DNA of 56,534 bases from Mesostigma viride (Eukaryota > Streptophyta > Mesostigmatophyceae > Mesostigmatales > Mesostigmataceae), in assembly GCA_009746045.1 (NCBI GenBank), contig RPFO01002215.1, positions 1 to 56,534 of the forward strand, written 5' to 3'. Made by a program: the position numbers and the translations under genes. Below the pieces are notes generated by a model. It had not been told where the DNA came from, searched no databases, and was given only the letters and a program-made list of their open reading frames with translations. How positions within the stretch are numbered: position 1 is the first letter of the stretch; every line of letters begins with the position of its first letter. This document shows, piece after piece, positions 1 to 10,683 of this stretch.

Positions 1-1239
1 TGTCAGCCGACGGGTAGTTTTTTGTTCCCGGACGGTTCCTTCTGGTGCCCCACAGCGAGTACAGGGCGCAGGCGCTGAGGTCATAACATTACAACGAGCG
101 CTCGCGGACGGGCCTCGACCAGCGTCCCAGATCCTGATGAGTAGCAGGACGCTGGCGCGCCAGCTCCGGAAGGGCAAGGAGTATGCGATGTACCGATAGA
201 CCTGGACAGCACTCAGGCCGCATGCTTAATGAGATCTGTGTCGGCTTCACACCGGACGACTGGCGCGTTCAACGCCGTCCTGGAGAAGCGCGCTACTCTC
301 TTCGCGGATCGCACCCCCCAGTTCCCTCCAATCGATCGGTGCTACACCGTGTCCAACTCCAGGAGGGTTCCGGGCCGACAGTGTCTCCCATGTACCGCAT
401 GGGCCCAGTCGAGCTGGTGGAGCTCAAGAAGATCCTCATTTCACTGCTCGACGCCGGGCTCATTGAACCCAGCAACAGCCCTTCTCAGGGGCGTGCTGCT
501 CGTTCCCAAGCCAGGGGCAAGTGGCGTCTGTGTGATTACCGGAAGCTGAACGCCATCACTGTCAAGTCCAGGTTCCTCTCGACGGATCGACGACATCTTC
601 AACCGTGTCCAAGGGGCTACGTGTTTCACCGTCATTGACTGTGCGGACGGTTTGGCAGCTGCGCATCGCGCAGAAGACTGCACAAGACCGCGTTCGCTAC
701 GCCTTCGGTCACTACCAGTTTCGGATGGCGGCAATGGGGCTGGGCAATTCGCTGCGTCCTTCCAGATGCTGAATGAACGACATCCTCCGTCCGGTGATGG
801 GCACGGCCCACCTGCGCAGGTCTCCAAGGATCTGACGGACCCGCAGAAGGGAGCGCGCCCGCCCTGGACCTACAAGCGCACGTGCGCGCTGGCGTACCTG
901 GACGACATCCTGGTGTACTCCAAGACGTTCGAGGAGCACTGGAGGATGTTGACGCAGTGCTGCAGATCATGGAAGACGAGCACCTGTCGGCGCGGAAGGC
1001 CAAGGTGCGCGCCGGTCGCAGTGTGCCGTTTCTGGGCATACCCTGTCCGCGGATGGCATCGACGACCCGGGAGAAGATAAACGAGGCCGTCCAGCAATGG
1101 CCGGTCCCCACGGACGTGAAGGGGGTGCGCAGTTTCCTGGGGTTGGCATCCTACTACCGGCGGTTCATCCCGAGGTTTGCCACTCGCCGCCCGATCAACG
1201 CTCTTCTCAAGAAGGGTACTTGACAGTTCCTTTGAGCTG
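1..1239 (+). pseudogene. pol: E1 chromovirus pol fragment (end of protease linker and reverse transcriptase)
   Basis: This is the Ty3/gypsy reverse transcriptase of the outermost element, E1. Conserved blocks are visible but lie in different frames: FPDGSFW near base 30, MYRMGPVELVELKKIL near 390, the catalytic AYLDDILVYSKTF near 895, and FLGLASYYRRFIPRFA near 1130. The reading frame is broken several times, so this copy is dead as written. The coding line stops at base 1239, where element A is inserted, and resumes at 16788 with QQAFEALKRHL. The gag and protease start of E1 lie left of the window. Family assignment is firm; the exact breaks were not resolved. Confidence 0.9.
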
Positions 1240-1934
1240 AGTTAACGTTCTTATCACACGCAATGTGAAGGATATGGTTGCAATGCAGCAATGTGTGATA
1301 TGGTTGGAAACGGAGCTTTGTTAAAATCGGATAATGTTACAGCGCTCACACACTTGAGGCTTGTACACGCGCTTGCCAAGTCAAGGCACAACACGTGAGG
1401 CGGGCTCGCAAGAGATGCCCATTTGGCACTGGCCTATTGTTTATATACTTGTGCACTGTGCTTGCTAGTCCTGAGCAGCCTAGGAGGCCTGCTCAGTAAT
1501 AACACCCCCGGTACAGTATTCACTACCTGTACAGCGCTCAACTCCTATACAGTAGGTCTGCCATACAGGCACAATGACCACAGAGCACAGTCCACAGTGA
1601 CTATTGCATCTGCACCTAGAAGTCCAGGACTAAGCCGGCGGTACCAACAGACCACAGGTTAAGGTTCCTATTTCCTGCGTACGACGTATTAATCCAATAC
1701 CGTCGTAGGTACAGCACCTAATTCCTGTCAGCCCAGGAATTACTGTCGACCCCATATGTCGTCGGCAAATATTCACGTCCGACTTAGAAGAACAGCCGGC
1801 TCGCGCTCGCGCGCGACCGGGAAGTCGGAACGCCATAACTTTCTTGATACTTGTCGGAATGAACTCGTTCCGGTGCCGCTGGAATCGCAGAGATATGCCG
1901 AATCAGGATCACGCCAATGCGCTTGGCGTTAACT
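1240..1934 (-). repeat. Element A LTR, 3' copy
   Basis: This 695-bp repeat matches 16093-16787 over its whole length by eye. It begins AGTTAACGTTC and ends GGCGTTAACT on the plus strand. It is the 3' LTR because the element reads on the minus strand. Short open frames inside it occur identically in both copies and are not genes. Confidence 0.95.
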
Positions 1935-1952
1935 CCAATCCTTTCTTTTCTT
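1935..1952 (-). promoter_or_regulatory. Element A polypurine tract
   Basis: On the minus strand the bases just before the 3' LTR read AAGAAAAGAAAGGATTGG. This is the expected plus-strand primer for an LTR element. The tract of element C (AAAAGAAGAAAGGGTTGG) is nearly the same, which supports a close relationship between A and C. Confidence 0.8.
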
Positions 1953-2681
1953 GAGCTGTAGCAGCTCACACAAGTCTACATACAAACACACACAATGGGT
2001 ACTGGACATCCTCCCCGACTACAAGTCACAACCCGCTGGGCATGACAGTCAGCTTGGATTCCTTATTATATGTACATAGCACCCATACTGGCTCAGGAGC
2101 ACAAACAAATTACAATGAGTCCCTATCCCTTCACGGGAAGCTCGTTGTGTTACCCATGTACAAGAGGTTGGCCAACTGTGGCAGCCCATAGGTGTTCAGC
2201 TAAGAACTTGAGAAGTATGTACAACCTTCAGGACCTTAGGCGAAACCCCACAGATCACCCACAACAGCTCATCAGAAAACATTGCTGACCCCCAGACGGG
2301 AGTCGGCGCCGGTCTGCTGCCCCTTATCGAACCAGACACAACATCTACGCGAAGCACATGCAAAACACAAGCTCCCATACTCGTTCCAACCGTGGAAAAT
2401 CAGGGGACCTGTCGCCACCTCACCAGCATGGTGGATGGGTCAGCCAGTCCGTGAAACTCCGCCTTAAGACGGCACCAGGGAATCGAACCCCGCCCACAAA
2501 CCACAGATCTGGGGAAACCTCAGACTGAGATGAAAACCCCAGATAGACATCTCTCCATCAGAGACAATGTCAGACATTCCCACACCAGAGACATGTCTCA
2601 CCCCTCAAGGTGTGCTCAGGATTATGTACAATCAAGCTCCCAGCCTGATATCCAGAGACTTAAGCACCCAGCTCTCAGCTT
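1953..2681 (-). other. Element A 3' untranslated region
   Basis: About 730 bases lie between the RNase H stop and the LTR with no convincing gene. On the minus strand, at about 2476-2492, a T-arm-like hairpin (CGGGGTTCGATTCCCTG) looks like a Pol III B box. A similar motif lies in the same region of element C. No matching acceptor stem was found, so this is not called a tRNA. Confidence 0.55.
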
Positions 2682-3090
2682 TTAGACAGATAGACCGACT
2701 TGACAGTCAGCATTCATGAGCTTCCTCAGTACATTGTACTGGGCTGGGGCCTTGTGTGGCAGCTTTGTCAATGCATCAGCAGGGTTCTCCTCGCCAGGGA
2801 TATGCTTCAAGTCAACCAAACTGGCCAACTCCTTCAGCAACAAATAATCCAGGTCCCGGCTCCTGGCCAGCTGCTTGTGAACAAACTGGACCATACCCAT
2901 GCTGTCTGTTAGCAACAACGTCTCCATCTGCAAGGTCCAAGGGGTAACTGAAGCCAGCTCCAGCATTAACTCCTTTATGTACAGGCTGGACTGGATCCCC
3001 TCGCATATGGCCCTGCATTCTGCCACATCTGAACTGATACAGACCCTCTTCTGCAGTCTGCTGTACCAGCTGAACAAACTTGCCCTGCTC
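2682..3090 (-). CDS. pol: Element A RNase H domain (frame-shifted end of pol)
   Basis: Degrades the RNA of the RNA-DNA hybrid during reverse transcription. Copia-type RNase H motifs are visible: WYSRLQKR, SSDVAECRAI with the catalytic Glu, LLTDSMGMVQF with an Asp, and HIPGEENPADALTK with the final Asp. The first Asp (IFVDSSM) lies in the preceding frame near 3155. The frame changes at about 3080-3095, within the stretch that follows VTKVRG. Element C also breaks between the same two motifs, while element B is open there, so the break is likely a lesion or base loss, not a programmed event. Confidence 0.85.
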
Positions 3091-4927
3091 TGATAAAAGC
3101 AAACAGAGCAGCAGATCTCCCCCTGACCTTGGTAACCTGGCGAGCATCCATGGAACTGTCAACAAAGATCTCCAAGGTGATAGGCTGGGTAAAGTCAATC
3201 CCAGACAAAATCAGATCAGGGGTACTCTCCACCAACCGGGCTATGACTCGAGGCTTCTCATCCTCAAGCACCTCATCAGGCATTCTGCTATGGACCATCA
3301 AAGACGGACCACAGATGCTGGCAAACCAGGCCCACATGCCTCTCAACTCAGGTCCTGCAGCCTGGGTGATCTTCTCTGGCAAGGCCTTCACAATGGTCTG
3401 TTTATAATCTCCTCCAGCCTGAAGCCTGATACTCCACTCCCCGTCCCTCCTGAACAGGGTAGCCTGCATTCCACAGAACACTACAGGCTTGTTGGGCTCC
3501 TGCCACAGCTCCTTGCCCAGTGAAAACTTGCCACTGATGACAGGAATAAACTTCTTCAGCCAGGTCGTGGGGGCTAGCAAATGCAGATCATCTCCATGCA
3601 AACTAGCATACACTGGCAGACCCTCCCATTGGGCCAGCAGCAAACAGGGATCAACTGAAGACACTCTCAAGCCACACTCACTGATCAGAGCTTCCTGCAG
3701 CGTGAGTCTCCAGATGATTGGGCTCGACCTGAGTCCTTCCAGGCCCTTCAGAATGACCAGGAATTGTTGATGCAGCTCCAGCTTCCAGATGGCAGGCACC
3801 TCAACACAGTAAGGCTCATCCTGCTTCCACACCCTCCTGGCCACTTCTGGATCAGATTTTAAAAATGCGCTCTTGAAGTCCAGCAGCACTGATGACATAG
3901 CTGCTCCCCTGTTCAGCAACCCCACGTAGAGACATAGCAAAATTCTCCATGTGTCGTGTAGCATCCCTGGCGTGTATAGCTCCTCTCCTGGCAGACTCCC
4001 CGTGCCGTGATACTCATTCAGGACAGGCCTGACATGGGGCACTGATACCTCATCCACAACCTTCCTCTTCAGCACAAATCTCAAAGCAAGCTTCCTTGAT
4101 GCTGGGGGACGTCTGTCTGTTGGTGCAGCACACTCAAACTGCAACCACTCCTCCAGTGCCTTGGAGAAGGCGAGCTTCCAAGCCTCAAACAAAGTAGGCG
4201 AGCTCATCTCTTGGACCAGCTGGTCATATGTCAAAGGAGAGTGTGCAGCAAGGCTCCTGTGAGTTATGCCAATACTGCTGGGGTGCAACACAGCTGGAAT
4301 CACCAAACTGGCCGCTGGGGGCACCTCCCCTTCGTCCCATTTTACACCCTTGACTGGCTTGGCCCTGCACCTGACTGGAAATGTTGTCCTGAAATTTTCT
4401 AGGGGAATCATCCCCCAGCCATCTCTTCTCAGAGCTGTAGCTCTGATAGAAATCCCAGGATTGCCCAGAAAATTCTGACCCAAAATCACAGGGCCATCAT
4501 AGTCCTCTAGGACAAGGAAGGTCACATCCACACCCATGACAGGGGCAGTAACCTCTCCCAACACCCTTAGATGCGTCCTACCACTGAAATCAGACACCCA
4601 GGGGCAACTTGGTTCTCCGACCAGCAGTTCTCCTGTATGCTGAGGTCCCATGACAGAAACCTGTGCATTGGTATCTATCTCCATGGCAGCTACCTCAGGT
4701 TCATCCAACTGGACAAGCTTGGACACCTTAGGCTCCTTCTTGGCTCTTTGCAAAGCCTGTACAATATCTGATAGACGCACACCCCTAGGCCTGGTGTCGG
4801 GCCGTTCCGGAGGTGCAGCCTGTCCGCCTGCTTGCCCAACCACCGTATGTGAAGGTACCCCAGGGGCCGGGCCAGGGTCACCCTGAGGGCTCGATACAGC
4901 TGTAGCACCCTGATCAGGAAGCTCCAC
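2975..4927 (-). CDS. pol: Element A protease-like and reverse transcriptase polyprotein
   Basis: Residues about 80-160 look like a retropepsin: IDTNAQVS with the candidate catalytic Asp at 85, and VILGQNFL at about 148. The RT follows: HVRPVLNEYHGTG, LYTPGMLHDTWRILL, the first catalytic Asp in LLDFKSAFLK at about 350, and HGDD at 444-447 in place of YxDD. The protease therefore sits after integrase and directly before RT, unlike Gag-PR-INT-RT of known copia elements. The triad DTN lacks the usual Gly. The true start is probably upstream of the first Met, at a junction with the integrase frame. The last residues, after VTKVRGRSAALF, are read out of frame. Confidence 0.87.
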   Translation of the reverse strand: MELPDQGATAVSSPQGDPGPAPGVPSHTVVGQAGGQAAPPERPDTRPRGVRLSDIVQALQRAKKEPKVSKLVQLDEPEVAAMEIDTNAQVSVMGPQHTGELLVGEPSCPWVSDFSGRTHLRVLGEVTAPVMGVDVTFLVLEDYDGPVILGQNFLGNPGISIRATALRRDGWGMIPLENFRTTFPVRCRAKPVKGVKWDEGEVPPAASLVIPAVLHPSSIGITHRSLAAHSPLTYDQLVQEMSSPTLFEAWKLAFSKALEEWLQFECAAPTDRRPPASRKLALRFVLKRKVVDEVSVPHVRPVLNEYHGTGSLPGEELYTPGMLHDTWRILLCLYVGLLNRGAAMSSVLLDFKSAFLKSDPEVARRVWKQDEPYCVEVPAIWKLELHQQFLVILKGLEGLRSSPIIWRLTLQEALISECGLRVSSVDPCLLLAQWEGLPVYASLHGDDLHLLAPTTWLKKFIPVISGKFSLGKELWQEPNKPVVFCGMQATLFRRDGEWSIRLQAGGDYKQTIVKALPEKITQAAGPELRGMWAWFASICGPSLMVHSRMPDEVLEDEKPRVIARLVESTPDLILSGIDFTQPITLEIFVDSSMDARQVTKVRGRSAALFAFIRAGQVCSAGTADCRRGSVSVQMWQNAGPYARGSSPACT

Positions 4928-5910
4928 GTCACCCCGCCTTGTACACCAGCGGGCACCTGGAAGAGGTCTCCTTGATTACCTCCCCGGGGACGGATCTTTG
5001 ACCAGGACAGACGGTGCACTGCTTGGGAGCCATTAATGGCCACCCAGCACTTATGGCCAGCGGCTTCTACTCGGGTCACCACCCCATCATGCCAGCTGCC
5101 ACGTTTCCCTGGAAAGCTTGGTTCCTTCCACACAACAACCTGTTGTCCAACGTTAGGTTCTAGGACACTCCAGCCCTTGTCTTTCTGCCTCAGCTTGAGG
5201 AACTTGGCCTCTAGCTTCTCCTTCCATGCCTGCTCAGCATCAGCTGTCAGCATCCTGGTATGCAGCATAAGAGGATTGATGGCAATGTCACCAAAGAACA
5301 TGGGAGTCCTCAGGTTCAGCCTGTCCTCCAGAGAACGTAGCCATGCAGATGTCACAATGGCAGATGACGTCCTTGGAATCCTCTCCACCAGCAGCACAGT
5401 CTTGATCTCTTGGATGGCTCTCTCCACCACCCCTTGCTGGCCGTGGCTCTCCCTGGGTGTAATCAGCAACTCTGGAAACTCTGGCAGGTTCTCACAGCAC
5501 TCAAACTGAATGTCACACTGCAACAACTCCAACCCAGGGTACCTGCTCCTTGTCAACTTCAGAGCAGCAATCAATGTAGGCTTCTCCATGTCAGGCAGGA
5601 TCTCTAGGGTCTTGTACTTGGTATATCTGTCCACTGCCACCAGCAGCTTCAAACCCCTGATTCTCTGAATATCTACCTGCACATGGCCTGGCTGCAAAAT
5701 AGGAGTCCTGGCATGAGACTGCTTGGGCTTTCTAGCAACTAGCCTGCACTTGCAAGCTTGAGCAACCTGTTGGCAGATGGAGTACAACTCACTTCCTCCC
5801 AGCCGTCTAGCAACTTGCAAAGACTGAGCTGCATGGCCAAACATGGTATGCAACCTTGAGGCAATGTCATACAAGAGAGAAAACCTTTTATTGTCATTAT
5901 TAGCACTCAA
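4690..5910 (-). CDS. pol: Element A integrase
   Basis: Joins the element cDNA to target DNA. The zinc-binding HHCC part is LHTMFGH (His 21 and 26) with Cys near 46-55. The catalytic acids fit Asp 80 (QVDIQRI), Asp 133 (QCDIQFEC) and Glu 163 (GVVERAIQ), a D-x52-D-x29-E spacing. A C-terminal part follows (VVVWKEPSFPGKRGSWHDGVVTRV is shared in kind with element C). The last 70 or so residues overlap the protease/RT frame and are probably not used. The upstream end of this coding unit was cut by element B at 5992. Confidence 0.87.
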   Translation of the reverse strand: MSANNDNKRFSLLYDIASRLHTMFGHAAQSLQVARRLGGSELYSICQQVAQACKCRLVARKPKQSHARTPILQPGHVQVDIQRIRGLKLLVAVDRYTKYKTLEILPDMEKPTLIAALKLTRSRYPGLELLQCDIQFECCENLPEFPELLITPRESHGQQGVVERAIQEIKTVLLVERIPRTSSAIVTSAWLRSLEDRLNLRTPMFFGDIAINPLMLHTRMLTADAEQAWKEKLEAKFLKLRQKDKGWSVLEPNVGQQVVVWKEPSFPGKRGSWHDGVVTRVEAAGHKCWVAINGSQAVHRLSWSKIRPRGGNQGDLFQVPAGVQGGVTWSFLIRVLQLYRALRVTLARPLGYLHIRWLGKQADRLHLRNGPTPGLGVCVYQILYRLCKEPRRSLRCPSLSSWMNLR

Positions 5911-5992
5911 GGTATGTACAGATCCCTTATATGTACAGGAGGCACCAGGGTCGTGCCTGTCAGACTGTCTCCAGCCCTATCCTCATCCTGAC

Positions 5993-6371
5993 AGTTAGTC
6001 TAAGTCTCCCGCCTGTAGCCTAAGTGGACACGTGCCAGCACCGCCGGCGCCCAATTGGGTACTGGGACGGTGCTGGACTAGAGCAGTCGTGGCATGGACA
6101 CGTGGCTGTACTCAGTATGTGATGAGCCGGTACCTCAGTACCGGGACTGTAGTTGTCATGTTAGGACTGACTAGATCAGGTTGTAACTGATAGGTTAGTC
6201 CGTCCAGGATCAGTAAGTTAGTTTAACTTACGCAAAGTCTGGCCAGCCATCGTTGACGGCTGGCCAGCAGTATATGTGCCACATTATCCTAATGCCAAGG
6301 TGTCTCGTCGTTCACGCACACACACGCCATTTGGCAGTGCCCAAGCATTCCAAGCTTTGTGTTGCATAACT
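5993..6371 (+). repeat. Element B 5' LTR
   Basis: 379 bp, starting AGTTAGTCTAAG and ending TGTTGCATAACT. It matches 13131-13509 except for a C/T and a C/A difference. No TGG-type primer site follows; the next bases are TGCATTAAAAACTCC. Confidence 0.95.
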
Positions 6372-6472
6372 TGCATTAAAAACTCCAAAAACATACACGA
6401 CAAAACGACGAGCGTGCGAAACGTACAGTTCGCAAACACCCATTTCCATTTTTTTACCCATCTTTTGAACTA

Positions 6473-8102
6473 ATGGCTCCCAAGAACAACAAGGGAAAGG
6501 CCCTTGTGGGCGCGACTTCCTCGGAGGAGGAGTCGCCGTCGGTGACGAGGTACCAGTCGTCGTCGTCCCCGATGTCCGATGACTCGGGGACGTCGGACTC
6601 GATCCTGGAGAGTATGCGCCAGGATTACGAGAACCGGGATGCTCAGGATCCCATGCATCCTGAGGATGCGGCGATGGAGGCAGCCGACCCGACGTACCGT
6701 GACGTTGTGGAGAACGTCGTGGTGCGCGTTCCCCTGATGCGTAGGGCGCGGGGGTCGACCCCGGTGGTGCGTCCGAGGGGACCACCATATGCACCACGTG
6801 GTGCGGGGGCGGGGCCCGAGTCGGAGGAGGAGGAGAGTGGGGAGTCCGACAGCGTGTCGGAAACCAGCTCGCTGGGTTTGTTTGGACTGCAGCCATCGTC
6901 GGCAGACGAGGCGCGCAGTGCGCAGGTGGCAGCAGATGCTGCATGGCGCAGAGCCTGCAGGAGCAGGAGTCCGCAGAAGAGCGGAGGTTGGCAGTGCGCG
7001 CACGTGAGCGCGCCCAACAAATGGAGGATGCTGCCAGGTCCGCGCGGCATTGATGAGGAGGTCAGCGTCGCCGAGGTCAGCGTCGCCGACCCATGAAGTG
7101 GTGCGGAGGGCGGACCTGGCGTGTTTCCAGCGCCTTCGACGGTCGGCAACGATCCCGAGGGAGATTGATGGAGTGCTGCAGGAGTCGGAGTATTCTTTGA
7201 CGGGTCCGTCGGCGTCCGAAGCGGACGACCTGGTGGAGATGACGCCGGCTATGCAGGCGCGAGAGAAGGAGGCTCAGAGGAGGCTCGCGGTCTTCAAGGC
7301 GGAGAGGGAGAAGAAGCAGCGGAGGCGGAACGTGATCGCGCAGAGGAAGCTGCGCGAGCAGCAAGAGCGTGACAGGGCGGAGGCGCTCGCGGCCAGGATT
7401 CGGGTGAAGATGTCTCACACCAAGGTGAGGTGTGAGCGTCTCACCCGCGACCTGAAGAGCTGGAAATACCGGAAGGTCGCGGAGATAGCACCTTTGCAGG
7501 GGCCGGCTCGTCGGGAAGCCGAGGAGCGCTACCGCAGGCATCTGGCCGCCTGGGAGGCAAGCGTAGGTCGCCTGGAGAGGCGTATGCTGAAGCAGCGACG
7601 CCGTATGTCGAAGAACATCAAGAAGGCTGCGGTGAGGGGATGCATGGGGGAGGCGGTAAGAGCTGAATTTGGTTTGATGCCGGATGAACGCATTTCTACC
7701 GAACAACTCTACCATTTTTTGTCGCAGCCAACGCATACCATCTCAAACCGAGACGGCACAGCGGCAAGGACCAGGGTGACGCACCGGGGCGAACCCGGTC
7801 CAGCGACCTTGTCCACCGGGAGGACATCCGGAGGCAACTCCACTGGCCCAGCAGATGCTGGACGAGGGGCGGGAGCTCACCCCGGGCGAGCATGGCCGCC
7901 TAGCAGACACGGTGGCGAGGCTGGTGGCCTCGCTGAAGCCAACAAAACGCAGGGCACCGGAGGAGGCGTGCCAGCCACAGCAAAAACGCAGGAGGGACGA
8001 GAGGGACGAGGGGGAGGATGACGGGGAGAGGGGGGGCAACCAGGGCGGGGTGGACATGGCACCCAGGAGTCTGCACCAACACGGCACGAGGGCGGGGAGC
8101 GG

Positions 8103-8134
<32 letters not shown>

Positions 8135-8187
8135 GCAGCAGCAGCCACAACCAGCAGGAACGACCACAACCTCCAATATGGCCTTGA
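6473..8187 (+). CDS. Element B ORF0: pre-gag ORF with acidic, coiled-coil and Ser/Asn-rich parts
   Basis: Three overlapping open stretches (6473-7096, 7050-8021, 7855-8187) in different frames look like one protein of roughly 570 residues. The first, starting MAPKNNKGKALVG, is Ser- and Glu-rich. The second is a long Arg/Lys/Glu-rich helix, likely a coiled coil (REKEAQRRLAVFKAEREKKQ and onward), up to about 7650. The third is charged and ends in a Ser/Asn run coded by AGC and AAC repeats (8101-8150). I recognise no known domain. A and C also have a large ORF at this place, but I see no clear sequence match between them. An RNA-binding or structural role would be a guess. Confidence 0.6.
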
Positions 8188-8939
8188 ACAGGCCCAGGTT
8201 TGATCCAAAAAAGAAAGAGGACAAGCTAGTGTTTCCGGGTTTGCCAGAGGGCCACACCCAGGACGAAGCTAGGGAGTGGTTGTTTAAGTTGTCACATGCA
8301 TATGCTAGCGACAATGTCCGTGATTGGTTTGCCTCTCTACGTGCGTCCACACCCATCCATCAATCTGCCAAGCCTATCCAGCAGTTGGTACAATTGTACC
8401 AAAAGCGTGCCAGCAGCGGGGTAGACGTGGCAGAAAATGTGTTGTGGGCGCAGTTCATGGTTGATCTTAGGGCACTTGTTACCACGGGGGAGCACTTAGA
8501 AGTGCTTAAGGGCTTCCAGTGGATAGAGGCCTATAAGGTCAATAAGCGTGACTATGTGAGTGACAACAAAAAATATGTCATGTACATAGAGGGAGATGAG
8601 GAGCTGAAGAAGCTCAATGCCAAGTACCTAGTACACCTATGGCTACAAAAGGCAGAACTGGACCCCACCACCCTGTCAGTAATCCTGGCAGGTCTAAAGG
8701 ATAAGTGGGAGGACTTTAGGAAGGCAATGGCCTATGTGCAGCAATGCCTAGAGCCGTTTGCTGCTGCAGCCAAGGAGGGAAAGGTGAAGCAGGTAAAGGG
8801 GGAGGAAGCCTCAGGTACGGGGCTCTCCAAGAAGCAGATGCAGTCGCTGGTAGCCCAGGTAAAGGCGGTAATGGGGGGGATAAAAACAAAAACAACAAAA
8901 GTGGGGGAGGTGGAAACAAGGGGGGGGAAAGAACAATAA
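8178..8939 (+). CDS. gag: Element B Gag capsid part
   Basis: A copia-type Gag core that would form the virus-like particle. It starts MALNRPRFDPKKK and has an alpha-helical body with WLFKLSHAYASDNVRDW, ENVLWAQFMVDLRALV and VHLWLQKAELDPTTLSVIL, comparable in position to blocks in the Gags of A and C. The reading frame is lost in the G7 and G8 runs near 8873 and 8917. The natural continuation runs through an Asn/Lys/Gly-rich linker into the zinc knuckle of the next entry. Either homopolymer length errors or real indels explain this. Confidence 0.8.
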   Translation: MALNRPRFDPKKKEDKLVFPGLPEGHTQDEAREWLFKLSHAYASDNVRDWFASLRASTPIHQSAKPIQQLVQLYQKRASSGVDVAENVLWAQFMVDLRALVTTGEHLEVLKGFQWIEAYKVNKRDYVSDNKKYVMYIEGDEELKKLNAKYLVHLWLQKAELDPTTLSVILAGLKDKWEDFRKAMAYVQQCLEPFAAAAKEGKVKQVKGEEASGTGLSKKQMQSLVAQVKAVMGGIKTKTTKVGEVETRGGKEQ

Positions 8940-9012
8940 CAATAAAAACAGAAAACAAAGTGGGGGAGCTAGCAAGCCAGGGGGTGCTAAGCCAGCAGGG
9001 GGGGACAAGAGG

Positions 9013-10683
9013 TTGCCTCATGACCCCACCAAGCATTGCACTAGGTGCCTTTGTAAGGGGCACCTAAAAGATGACTGCTGGAAAGGCAAACCCGACTATG
9101 GTTCTGACGTTGATGTTTGTCCTGGATGCTGGAAAACACGTCACCCCATTGCAGCAGGAGCGCGCTGCACGGCACCCAGGCACAACAAGACCACGCCAGG
9201 GCGCTACAACCGCGCGGGGGCGGCAGACCAGGGTGACACCTGTAAGCTACCCTCACCATTTTTCACAAATGGTTTCCTGTTACCTTCTGTCTGCCAAGTG
9301 TTGCCTGAGTGTGATGATGTGGATTGGGAAGTGGCATATGACATGACACTGTCACACATGATGCGTGACCCCACCATAGCTTCCCTTAGTGCAGCAGCAG
9401 AAAAGGTAATCACGTATGGTGCTCTAGCAGAGCAACTGCACAAGGTTATGGGCCATGAGGCTGTGGCTGAAAGGCTAGCCAATAAAATACAAGGCCATGA
9501 TCTGGAACAGATGTGCAGGCACGTACGTAAGCACTGTGAGCAATGTCAGCTATATGCTCCTAAGCCCAGAAAATGGCATGTGGCCACACCACCACTGGCT
9601 AGAGGCAAACTGGTTGGGGATGTTATACACGTGGTGAAGGACACGGTATACTACCTAGTCATAAAGGATGCCTGGTCAAGGTTTGTGGTAGTGGAGCCCC
9701 TGCCTGGGATGGATAAAGAGCAGCTGCACAGAGCTTTACAGATAGCCTTGGCACGTTTTCACCCCATTGAAAAAGTAATGCTGGATCAGCAGTTTCTCTG
9801 CATCCAGGACAGGAATGACCTGCCCAAGATAGAAGTGTCTGGGGCTCAAGATCATGAACGTCAGGGGTTGGTAGAACGTACCATGAGAGCCATCAGGGAT
9901 GTGATAAGAAAAATGCCATCCAGGTTGGCTGACTCTGGTAGCTATGCTGACAGGGCATCTTGGGCAGCAGGGGTGACTACCCAGCTAAACGCCAAACCAA
10001 TAATGTCCTCACCTTTTGGGGAAATCACCCCAACTGGCCTTCAGTCAGGCAGCTATGCTTCAGAGGTACACACTCACTACAACACACAAAGGCAGCACTT
10101 AGCCAAGTTGCTGGCAAAGAAAGACAAAAACAATGCCAGGCCTGTGTTTGAAGTGGGGGACCATGTGTTTTTTTTCAGAGAGGGTGACAGAGGAAGAGCA
10201 CACTCTGCCAGATGGCACGGTCCAGCTGTAGTCACCAAAATTCATGAAGAAGGGACTGCAGTCACTATACAACATGACAGAGAGCGTGTGGTCAGCAAGC
10301 ATAGACTCAAGCTTTATTACCCACCACTGGCAGACGTGTCAGGGGTAGAATTCTTGGACATGGATTCAGAGCAGGAGTCTGGTGGATTGATCTCACCCAA
10401 TGAATTGGCTAAGGACGTCATTGATGCAAGCACTAGCACCACAGTAGAAGCTCCTGTGTTCCTCAGTAGTGCAGCCCCACTACAACCCAATAGTCCACCT
10501 GGGCAGGAGGACGGTGCACAGGGTGAGCAGCAGGTAGCACCTCCCTCACACCTGGAGGAGTCACAAAAAGAGCAGATCCTGTCGTTCCCAGGAAGTCATT
10601 TGCTGAGATTCTTAAGGCCTTGCACAAGGCACACAACACTAAAGCAGTTGTGGCAACAGGTACAGCACAGGTCAATGCTGTAG
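9013..10683 (+). CDS. pol: Element B zinc knuckle and integrase
   Basis: The Gag zinc knuckle CTRCLCKGHLKDDC (CX2CX4HX4C) near residues 8-21 binds RNA; it is followed by a second Cys pair CPGC. Integrase comes next: HHCC with LHKVMGHEAVAERL and CRHVRKHCEQC, an Asp in VGDVIHVV, an Asp in VMLDQQFL, and Glu in GLVERTMRAI. The C-terminal part includes VFEVGDHVFFFREGDRG and RWHGPAVVTKI. No protease lies between knuckle and integrase. Here knuckle and integrase share one open frame, whereas A and C have a stop between them. The last 30 or so residues overlap the next frame. Confidence 0.88.
   Translation: MPHDPTKHCTRCLCKGHLKDDCWKGKPDYGSDVDVCPGCWKTRHPIAAGARCTAPRHNKTTPGRYNRAGAADQGDTCKLPSPFFTNGFLLPSVCQVLPECDDVDWEVAYDMTLSHMMRDPTIASLSAAAEKVITYGALAEQLHKVMGHEAVAERLANKIQGHDLEQMCRHVRKHCEQCQLYAPKPRKWHVATPPLARGKLVGDVIHVVKDTVYYLVIKDAWSRFVVVEPLPGMDKEQLHRALQIALARFHPIEKVMLDQQFLCIQDRNDLPKIEVSGAQDHERQGLVERTMRAIRDVIRKMPSRLADSGSYADRASWAAGVTTQLNAKPIMSSPFGEITPTGLQSGSYASEVHTHYNTQRQHLAKLLAKKDKNNARPVFEVGDHVFFFREGDRGRAHSARWHGPAVVTKIHEEGTAVTIQHDRERVVSKHRLKLYYPPLADVSGVEFLDMDSEQESGGLISPNELAKDVIDASTSTTVEAPVFLSSAAPLQPNSPPGQEDGAQGEQQVAPPSHLEESQKEQILSFPGSHLLRFLRPCTRHTTLKQLWQQVQHRSML

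Noticed and set aside
1423-1836. Open frames of 79 and 68 residues inside the A LTR, repeated at 16276-16689
   Set aside because: They are identical only because the LTR is repeated; they show no domain or coding pattern.
8101-8150. AGC/AAC microsatellite as a separate feature
   Set aside because: It lies within B ORF0 and is described there as a Ser/Asn run.
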